This document shows positions 57,142-64,000 of a DNA stretch of 64,000 bases, one piece after another. A program made the translations under genes and the position numbers. The stretch comes from Exobasidium rhododendri (taxonomy: Eukaryota; Basidiomycota; Exobasidiomycetes; Exobasidiales; Exobasidiaceae). Location of the stretch: NCBI GenBank assembly GCA_026210745.1, contig CP110630.1, forward strand, positions 3,968,001 through 4,032,000, given 5' to 3'. The notes below the pieces were generated by a model. That model saw only the letters and a list, made by a program, of their open reading frames with translations, did no database searches and was not told where the DNA came from. Numbering within the stretch: position 1 is the stretch's first letter; the number at the start of each line of letters is the position of its first letter.

Positions 57142-60100
57142 TCAGAGCAGGCTACTGCTGATGCTGCTGCTATAATCGTCGTCGGCATCACTGCTTTGAA
57201 GCTGATTCAGCTCCGTTTCCTTGGAGGGATATAGTCTTCCTTGAAAGTACTCGTCAGCTTGATGTACTTCTTTCTCGTCGATCAAGAGTCCGTCCAACCA
57301 AGCGAGATTGGGGCAAGCCATAGCTAGAGCACCACGATGCAGAAGTCTCTGTAGTCGATATTGAGCGGGCAATGTTCTTACGAATCGATTGTCAGAAGCG
57401 ACAAAGAGTGCGTTGCTTTTACTTGCTTCGACGGTCTGATCACCTTCGTTTGCCGAGAAAGACGATAGATCGGGAGCAGGTGTCCGTTTGTGAAAGAACG
57501 ACTTGTTCATCGAGCCTTCTTCCAGGGCACCTTCCGAGTCTTGGTGCCGCTGCTCCTCTTGTACGTTTCCAGTGAAGTGCGGGACGTCTGGTCTAGAGAT
57601 GGTGGGATTTGGGAAGGGCGGCAGGAATGCTTTGTTGAGCTGTGGCATTCCATGCACAGTAGACGAAGTATTAGTGGATGTGGCGGACAGCACGATTGGA
57701 GGGTACAACCCCATAGTACAAGGATTCATCCGAACATCAAAGACTGCCAATTCATCACATCCGGTCAGGCTTTCGACTAGTTTGCGACTCTTCTTGATAC
57801 GGCAACCGATGATGCTGAATCTCTTCAAACGTTGAAGATTACGAAGGACAGGCAGCGTTTCGAATAGATTATAGTCTGCATTCAATTGACGCAGATTTGG
57901 GACCAGCTCTGGTAGATCCAAGGGCAGCGAAGTAAGTTGGCAAGCCGACAGTTCGAGGTAGACCATACTGTAGAATCTGGTCATGGAGGGAGGAGTAGTA
58001 CTAGGGAAGGCGCGGTTGGTCAGGTCGATTGTGCAAAAGGCATTGCCAGACAGGAAAAGTCGCTTGATATCTCTGATCTTGTTACCAGGCCAATCGATCC
58101 CGTAGCCGCTTCCATTCTGCTGTCGTAAGCTGAGATTATCGAGCTTCTGAAGTTGGTCAATATTCTTCACCTCTTGCAACGAACAGTCGTCGGCGTACAG
58201 CGTGCAGAGATTCTTTGCGGGACCGACATCTAGGGTGAGTAGAGCAGTGTTACCACTGAGGCGAAGCTGCTTCAGTCGAGACATTCGAGTGCCTAGATCA
58301 ATGCTGGATAGATTGTTGTGATCTAAATTGAGGCATCGGAGGCGTTTGAGAGACGACAAGCCTCGAACGGTGACGATGTCGTTGTGAGATAAGATCAAGT
58401 CTTTCAAGCGAGGCCATTGATTCGCAGCAATGTTGATCACTTGCAGGTCATTGCCTCGTAGATTCACCGACTCAAGTTTACTCAACCCTTGAATGCCCTC
58501 CATCGAAGAGACGCCGGTACTTTCTGCTCGTAGATGCCGCAGATGCACGAGTTCCCTCAATGACATTAGCGAGTCATCCACATGGTTGAAGCTGACATCT
58601 AGAGACTCTAGATTCTTCAAATGACCAAAGGAGACTGTCGGCGGGAGCCTGTTGCGGGCAATGGAGAGAATTCGGAGGGAGCTCGGTAGTCCGGTAAGGT
58701 AGCTGATCTCATTGTCGTCCAAGACGGCTTCTTCCAGCGAAGGGAGGAAATCTTTGAGGCGGATGACGCTCTCCACTCGTCGCTTGCTCAAGTTGACGAA
58801 TTTGAGTCCCTGCCAGCCCGGTTCCCAAGGCGCTACGTCAGTGATTAGCTCCAGGATCTTATCGTGGGCTACGTGAAAGCTAGCGTTTGTCAAGAAGCTG
58901 GCGTTTTCCTTTCCGTCACCATGTGGACCTCTCAACATCGAAAGATTCCAAGGTGATCGAGCGCCGTTATTACCAGTAGGTGTGAAGTTGAGCATACGAG
59001 TGGGTGTCTCTTGCCGACGCATGTCTATCTCGTCCACACTGTCATCAGGCCCTAGTGCAAGTTGTGCCAATTGTCGTAGAAGCTCTTCCACCTTTTCCAC
59101 CCGTTGCTGCGATCGTATCTGATTGCCATCGGCAAAGCTTATCGACCTTGGCTCTTGTCGGTTCGTCATTGGCGATCGATTTTCCGGTGTAAGGAGCGAT
59201 CGACCGGTCTTGAGAATCGATCGAGGTGTCGAACTTTGGTGCGACTGATGATTGATCGAGGGTGACTTGGGAGCGCTGAGGTATCGATGCTGCTGCTGCT
59301 GCTGCTGTGTGGCAGGCAAGGACGGGAGACTGACATCCCTGATCGACTCACTGAAGTGACTGGTGCTAGCAGTGGTGTCGCGGCTCATCTGTACCTCGTT
59401 GCGCAAAGCTGACTGAGACTTGGGAGCATGATGAAACGATCTCTTCTCGACCAGCAAAGACTGCGAGGCAAAGCTTTCGATGTCTCTAAATGGATCACTG
59501 GTCTCGTTGCTCGAGTCTATCTGCTCTCCATCTCTTTGACTTGAGGTCTTTGCAGGGACCCACTTTGACTTTGTCTTGTCGAATGTCATACGTCCGTTCG
59601 CCATGCTCTCCAATTCTGCTGTGTTTACATCTTCGGGTCCAATTTGAAGCATGCCTCGTTGAACAGTCTCCCTGGTGTCTTGTTGAAGGATATTCTCCAG
59701 TCCTTTTTGCGTCGGCGGATCAATCGAGACGACTGGGATCGCCAGGATATGACCAGAGGTAGCGGGAGTCGATTCCGGTATATCTTGCCATTCTTCTTCT
59801 GCAGCCTCCCTCTTCTCTTCCTCAATCTCTTCATCTACTTGATTTGCAGCACTCCACAAGCGAAGTATCTTTCGTGGACTCTGACCTTTTCCCAGTGGCC
59901 GCAATGGTCTTCCTCGTGAAGAAGAGGGTTCCGGCGTTGGCGCCTTTTCTCCTCTTCGACTGACGAGGAGAGAAGATGCAGAAGACTTGCTGCTAGCTTC
60001 ACTTGGAAATCGAATCAGTTTCAACTGCTCCTTGAAAGCGGGAGCATTTCGGACATAGTCTCTTGGAGATTCATCGTGCGCCGATGATTTGATCTCGATC

Positions 60101-61584
60101 TCTCCACTCTGCGCATCCCCATTCAGCGGCTTTGAAATTTGTGCTGTAGACCGTTGCCAAAGCTGAACCTTGTCATCGTCTACGCTCTCCACGTCTGTCT
60201 TCGGCCTTTCGTCTACCCGCAATCGCTTCCTTTCCCTCTCGCTCCTATCTTGCTCTACGAGTCTGGACACAAGTTGATGTGCGTCTCCTGCCTTCCTCTC
60301 GGATCGTGGTGTGTTGAGAATGTGCTCAATCTCCGCTTCGTGTGTTCCTCGAGGAAGAAGTCGCATGAGACCATGAGAGACAGACGGCGTACTTGGTACG
60401 ACAAGCTTCTCCGACTTCAGGACGGGAGATGCAAAAGTGAAAATACATTGCGGGACATCGGCTGAATGCGCATCTTCGATGAGCTCAGCAGCATCTTGCA
60501 GGAGGTCACTGCTCTTGTCAGCCTCATCTTGCCACCCTCTTTCCGCCTCATCCTCCTCACCCTCCCGTTCCTCCTCCTCCCCAGCAATGATCTCCATACT
60601 TACACTCGATTCCTCACCGACTTCTCTCAGATCTTTCGGAGCAGCTTCTTGCATCTCGATCTCCACCTCTCTCTCGCTGCTATCATTGACCTCTAGCCTT
60701 TGAGCCACCTGTTCCACACCTTTCGACTGTCCCTGCTCTAGCAACATCGACATGTCCTTCCACATCGACTGTAACTTTAGCTCTTTCCTCCTGAACATGT
60801 CGGCACGCTGACCAATCTCTTTGATGTTGAATGCAGGCAACCGCTGAGGATTGTCGTCGACGTGGGAATGTTCGATAAAAGTGGCTTCCTCTGTTGTTGT
60901 CGCCATACCTTGTCCGTCGATTGCTGATTGGAACTGACTTCCACCTTCGTCATCGTCCTCGTCCTCGTCATCATCGTAGTCATCTCCGACATTCCCGCCC
61001 TTCCCTTCCCTCCCTGCTAAGGTTGTCCTCGTATGCGAACCTGATTTTTCTTCGGAACTAGTACTGAATATGCTCTCTGATGATGGCAAAGGAGAAGCAG
61101 GCTCGTTCATTTGTATGCCCTTCCTCCTCTCCTCGTCGAGATCTCGCTCATCTTTGCAACTCTCCCGCTCCGGCCTTGGCTCATCGCTAGCGCTCCTCTT
61201 GTGGCTAGCAATACGCAACGAAGGACTGCTAGGGCCCGCTTGGAGCAACTCCGAATCACTCAGTCGCCCCGGCGAGTTGCGATCTCCTCCTCGCCTCTTC
61301 TTCTTTTTCTTCTTGATATCGATGGAAGGTAGACTGCTTCCTGGTAGCGATACCGCTCGAGCTACCGTCGCCGTATTACTGGATGATCCCTCCTCACTAC
61401 TGACACTGCCAGGGACCCCTCCATTACTTCCCGGTTCTGTCGTTAAATTTGTTTGCAGGCTATTTCTTGTTACTTGAGATGCAATGGCAGAGGTCGACGC
61501 TGGTGTGTGCTCCGCTTCTATCCAGCTCTCACTGAGATCGAGGAATGCAGACGAGTCTCGCCAAGCATGGGCAGTATCTCCCAT
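57142..61584 (-). CDS. CDC11: Spindle-pole SIN/MEN scaffold, Cdc11/Nud1 family
   Basis: Anchors the mitotic-exit/septation signalling network at spindle poles (S. pombe Cdc11, budding yeast Nud1, human centriolin). One uninterrupted exon of 1480 aa. The first 900 residues are disordered and rich in Ser, Glu and basic patches, with many SP/TP sites and a Gln run near 760. Leucine-rich repeats fill about 920-1300: LEEAVLDDNEISYLTGLPSS, LESLDVSFNHVDDSLMSLRE, LKDLILSHNDIVTVRGLSSL and RCLNLDHNNLSSIDLG. The C-terminal part continues the repeat cap with CDELAVFDVRMNPCTMG. This layout is that of Cdc11/Nud1. An ACGCGT box lies 194 bases upstream (61778-61783). Confidence 0.85.
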   Translation of the reverse strand: MGDTAHAWRDSSAFLDLSESWIEAEHTPASTSAIASQVTRNSLQTNLTTEPGSNGGVPGSVSSEEGSSSNTATVARAVSLPGSSLPSIDIKKKKKKRRGGDRNSPGRLSDSELLQAGPSSPSLRIASHKRSASDEPRPERESCKDERDLDEERRKGIQMNEPASPLPSSESIFSTSSEEKSGSHTRTTLAGREGKGGNVGDDYDDDEDEDDDEGGSQFQSAIDGQGMATTTEEATFIEHSHVDDNPQRLPAFNIKEIGQRADMFRRKELKLQSMWKDMSMLLEQGQSKGVEQVAQRLEVNDSSEREVEIEMQEAAPKDLREVGEESSVSMEIIAGEEEEREGEEDEAERGWQDEADKSSDLLQDAAELIEDAHSADVPQCIFTFASPVLKSEKLVVPSTPSVSHGLMRLLPRGTHEAEIEHILNTPRSERKAGDAHQLVSRLVEQDRSERERKRLRVDERPKTDVESVDDDKVQLWQRSTAQISKPLNGDAQSGEIEIKSSAHDESPRDYVRNAPAFKEQLKLIRFPSEASSKSSASSLLVSRRGEKAPTPEPSSSRGRPLRPLGKGQSPRKILRLWSAANQVDEEIEEEKREAAEEEWQDIPESTPATSGHILAIPVVSIDPPTQKGLENILQQDTRETVQRGMLQIGPEDVNTAELESMANGRMTFDKTKSKWVPAKTSSQRDGEQIDSSNETSDPFRDIESFASQSLLVEKRSFHHAPKSQSALRNEVQMSRDTTASTSHFSESIRDVSLPSLPATQQQQQQHRYLSAPKSPSINHQSHQSSTPRSILKTGRSLLTPENRSPMTNRQEPRSISFADGNQIRSQQRVEKVEELLRQLAQLALGPDDSVDEIDMRRQETPTRMLNFTPTGNNGARSPWNLSMLRGPHGDGKENASFLTNASFHVAHDKILELITDVAPWEPGWQGLKFVNLSKRRVESVIRLKDFLPSLEEAVLDDNEISYLTGLPSSLRILSIARNRLPPTVSFGHLKNLESLDVSFNHVDDSLMSLRELVHLRHLRAESTGVSSMEGIQGLSKLESVNLRGNDLQVINIAANQWPRLKDLILSHNDIVTVRGLSSLKRLRCLNLDHNNLSSIDLGTRMSRLKQLRLSGNTALLTLDVGPAKNLCTLYADDCSLQEVKNIDQLQKLDNLSLRQQNGSGYGIDWPGNKIRDIKRLFLSGNAFCTIDLTNRAFPSTTPPSMTRFYSMVYLELSACQLTSLPLDLPELVPNLRQLNADYNLFETLPVLRNLQRLKRFSIIGCRIKKSRKLVESLTGCDELAVFDVRMNPCTMGLYPPIVLSATSTNTSSTVHGMPQLNKAFLPPFPNPTISRPDVPHFTGNVQEEQRHQDSEGALEEGSMNKSFFHKRTPAPDLSSFSANEGDQTVEASKSNALFVASDNRFVRTLPAQYRLQRLLHRGALAMACPNLAWLDGLLIDEKEVHQADEYFQGRLYPSKETELNQLQSSDADDDYSSSISSSLL

Positions 61585-61860
61585 TAGCGCATTTGTGTTA
61601 TCGAGTGCAGGAGACGAAACGGAGCAAGGAAAGATAATGGCCTGAAATGATGGTGTATCCTAGCAAGGGTAAACACTTAGCAACCACCAACACGCAACCA
61701 ACGGGGGAGGGCCAAAGGGAGGTCCAAAGTCAAAATCTATAGATTTTAGACGCTTAAACATCGACGCGATTGACACAACGCGTGGATAAAAAGCTTTTGG
61801 CTTTGCATAATCTGAGGGATGATTATCAGTATTTATAAGGGATGCTGATTGTAATGAAAC

Positions 61861-61958
61861 GGCTGTATGGTCTAGAGGTATGATGTTCCCTTTGGGTATT
61901 TGTATGCAGTACATAATTTAAATGGGAGAGATCCTGGGTTCAATTCCCAGTGCGGCCC
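61861..61958 (+). tRNA. tRNA-Pro (TGG) with 26-base intron
   Basis: Acceptor strands GGCTGTA (61861-61867) and TGCGGCC (61951-61957) pair with two G-U pairs, followed by discriminator C at 61958. The T-arm is CTGGG-TTCAATT-CCCAG. The anticodon stem TTCCC/GGGAG closes a loop TTTGGGT with anticodon TGG at 61893-61895. The intron fills 61897-61922, between positions 37 and 38, the canonical site. The T-run shortly downstream serves as the Pol III terminator. Confidence 0.9.
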
Positions 61959-62191
61959 CTTTCCTTTTTTTCTTTTTTGAATCTTACCGGGCGCGTTCCT
62001 CCTTACCATGAAGTCTCGTCTCTCACACAAATCTCAGGCTATTGTTATGATTTTACCTACTTGAGCAGGCAAAAGATATTGTTCATTCGAGGCGCTAGCG
62101 TTTACTTTACTTGAAGCATGTTTCACGGCCAGGGGAGATGATGGCTGCTTGAGGGAGGGGGTAGGGAGTAATTTTCAGTATTGTCCTGCGC

Positions 62192-63391
62192 TTAAAGATT
62201 GTTGGCCTTTGCGAAGCTGAGCATCTCAGCGTAGACCTTCTTTGCGGTGGTGTGAACGTTGATGGCGTGGCCAGTTCTGCCAGGTGTGAAAGAAGTGGCA
62301 TTCTTGGAGTTGGGGTAGAGGGTCGTAGCAGCTGTCTGACCCAATGATACTCCATTTTCATAGGGATTGTCGAAGAAGAAGATGAAGTCATTTTCGCCAG
62401 TCAAGACTTGGACAGGTCCGGTGAATCCAGGTGCAGGTGCTCCAAGGGATCCGATGGTGAAGAGAGGACCTTGTGTTACTGGTTGTTCGGTGCTTCGTTG
62501 AAGCTTGACCGAGGCAGGGATGACGGTAGCAGGGTAATTGAAATTAATCTGACCACTGTACGGTGTTCCAGTGACGAGATAATTTTGAGGGACAGATCCA
62601 AATCGGTCAGGGAAGACGGTGCTTGCTTGAGTGTAGATGGCAGAGAGGATGTAGAATGGCGCACCGGTGGAGTTGGCAGAGAAGCCGGTCAAGATGATTC
62701 CATCGATCAGCTCGGGTGACTCTTGACTGAGAGACTGCGATTGAGCACTACCGTAAGAGTGTCCGATGAGAAGAGTCTTTTCCCATTTCTTCCCTCCGAT
62801 CTTGGTGGTGTTCTTGAGCATGTTGGCAACGCTCTTTAAAATCCCAACTTCGGTAGCTCCTTGAATGACATTGTATCCGTCTTGGGGCATCTGAGAAGCG
62901 CCAGTTCCGATTCGGTCATATCGGAAAGTGCTGATTCCCTTGGCGGCAGCTGCGTACACGTACGAGTAATCCTCAGCAGGTACGCCGTCACCTTGGTAGT
63001 TCCAGTAAAACGAATCGAAACCGATTCCGTGAAGCAGCAGTTGAATAGCACGAGAGGAGTCAGCGTTCTCCTTGGGTGTGCAGAGTACTCCACTGATTCG
63101 GAAGGTGTGTGTCTTCTCTGCTTTACCTGTAATGTAGTCGGAGGTGAAAGCAGACATGTTGGTGATGAATTCGACGGAGAGTTCAGAGTATCGGGACTGG
63201 TTCGTTTGAGGAAGCAGAGTCTCAAAATTGAACTGAGTACGATTGGCGACCGATTCGACATAGTAATCCTTTCGCTCACAGTTGGCGTTGGAGACACCGT
63301 CAACTTCATTCGCAGGTGTGCTGCGAGCATTGAGTGGGCCGGCCAACACTGCGGCGGGCAGGAGAACGGCAAGGGCGGCGAAAACCTTCAT
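62192..63391 (-). CDS. Secreted alpha/beta hydrolase
   Basis: Predicted extracellular esterase/lipase-like enzyme, single exon, 399 aa. A signal peptide, MKVFAALAVLLPAAVLA, is followed by a short propeptide-like region. The nucleophile elbow is GHSYGS (Ser near residue 195). The acid is probably Asp in VLTGENDFIFF, and the His in PGRTGHAINVH near the C-terminus. The oxyanion region LLLHGIGFDSFYW precedes them. Several NxS/T sequons suggest glycosylation. Substrate is unknown. It belongs to fungal alpha/beta hydrolases that I know only as uncharacterised secreted proteins. The ATG at 63391 is the one that begins the signal peptide. Confidence 0.85.
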   Translation of the reverse strand: MKVFAALAVLLPAAVLAGPLNARSTPANEVDGVSNANCERKDYYVESVANRTQFNFETLLPQTNQSRYSELSVEFITNMSAFTSDYITGKAEKTHTFRISGVLCTPKENADSSRAIQLLLHGIGFDSFYWNYQGDGVPAEDYSYVYAAAAKGISTFRYDRIGTGASQMPQDGYNVIQGATEVGILKSVANMLKNTTKIGGKKWEKTLLIGHSYGSAQSQSLSQESPELIDGIILTGFSANSTGAPFYILSAIYTQASTVFPDRFGSVPQNYLVTGTPYSGQINFNYPATVIPASVKLQRSTEQPVTQGPLFTIGSLGAPAPGFTGPVQVLTGENDFIFFFDNPYENGVSLGQTAATTLYPNSKNATSFTPGRTGHAINVHTTAKKVYAEMLSFAKANNL

Positions 63392-64000
63392 CTTGAGGTG
63401 CGAGAAAGGAAGGGCGGGGGGAGGGGGGTGGGCTTGAGGAGATTGTGCAGGGTCAACGTTTTGCGGAGTAAAGGAAGTCACTTATAAGTATTGACACCAT
63501 CCCCATCTATCTTCCAAGTCCTATTATACCCCACCCACATGCTCGTTAGCGTCGAGGGTGTCCGTCTATGCGAGACATACAGTCCATCCAAATGCCGGGG
63601 TCCACTCTCAGAGCTTCTCCCATCGTTTCTGCTAAATGACTGTTCGATTACCGTGCGTCACGCAAGGCGGATTGTCCGATTAGTTCTCTTTTCCCTCCTT
63701 TTCTTGTGTCAAATTCGACCTTGACGCAGAAACGATCGCGCTAATGCTATTGGTCAGGGTGGAAGGCAGAATAGCACCCTGTGCGGCATTTCCAAAGTCC
63801 GATTGATTTGCCCTATTATTCATCTTGAATCATCTTTCGCTGCTACACGGCTTCTGCTTTAATCTCCGAGGATGGAAAACAGCCAAGAATGTATGGGCAT
63901 GATCTCGTCATCCTGCGCTCCTGTGTTCCCCCACATAGAAAAAGAGAATTCACTTTGTGGAGGTCGGTGGACAGGAAGGGGAAAGCACGCGACTTATGGG
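63392..64000. other. Right-edge non-coding sequence
   Basis: The 609 bases upstream of the secreted hydrolase show no frame with credible coding character, no repeat and no RNA gene. Confidence 0.45.

Noticed and set aside
1-64000. Transposons, LTR elements, viral relics, secondary-metabolite cluster
   Set aside because: I found no transposase, reverse transcriptase, integrase, capsid or terminal repeats, and no polyketide or peptide synthase. The oxidoreductase, hydroxylase and hydrolases are scattered among housekeeping genes and do not form a cluster.

Overview
The window is nuclear DNA of a fungus. All recognisable genes are eukaryotic. Most are split by short GT-AG introns (about 60-100 bases, usually gtgagt/gtaagt donors), and the set (GID5, FAR11, CDC11/NUD1, HUA1, BSD2, STE14, DRE2, exocyst and GARP subunits) is fungal. 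Intron density, compact spacing and protein character suggest a basidiomycete, possibly in Ustilaginomycotina; the placement is inference, the fungal call is firm. I saw no transposons, viral relics, CRISPR arrays or rRNA.

Layout. 1-5.4 kb: a partial 3' end (+), ribosomal protein L29 (-), isoprenylcysteine carboxyl methyltransferase STE14 (-) and an 11-exon GMC oxidoreductase (-). 6.2-11.7 kb: BSD2/NDFIP-like Rsp5 adaptor (-) and GID5/ARMC8 of the GID ubiquitin ligase (-). 11.9-21.5 kb: FHA protein of the TOS4/PLM2 type (-), divergent from DNA polymerase alpha B subunit POL12 (+), then YRB1/RanBP1 (-) divergent from importin-11/KAP120 (+). 21.7-27.8 kb: an unrecognised acidic protein (-) and the STRIPAK scaffold FAR11/STRIP (+). 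28.5-30.8 kb: a small GPI-anchored secreted protein and an orphan protein (both -). 31.8-40.5 kb: HUA1-like PPxY/zinc protein (+), an ankyrin-FYVE-RING ubiquitin ligase (+), BUD23 (-) and VPS52 (+). 40.6-46.4 kb: phenol 2-monooxygenase-like flavoprotein (-), isochorismatase-family hydrolase (-), DRE2 (+). 46.5-49.1 kb: a secreted His/Asp-rich protein with KR sites around the metal-binding tract (-). 49.9-61.6 kb: SEC10 (+), AFG1 ATPase (-), riboflavin synthase RIB5 (+), CDC11/NUD1 scaffold (-). Then a tRNA-Pro(TGG) with an intron (+) and a secreted alpha/beta hydrolase (-).

Most genes are housekeeping and not a pathway cluster. Local themes are ubiquitin-linked sorting (BSD2, HUA1, FYVE-RING, GID5), vesicle tethering (VPS52, SEC10), nuclear transport (YRB1 next to KAP120) and S-phase genes (TOS4-like with POL12 sharing a promoter that holds an ACGCGT box). 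The most novel item is the secreted protein at 46542-49071: a 37-codon exon almost entirely His/Asp/Tyr is bracketed by dibasic Kex2-type sites, so the protein may release a metal-binding peptide. Exon joins were built by hand from splice signals, reading phase and family conservation; none has transcript support here.
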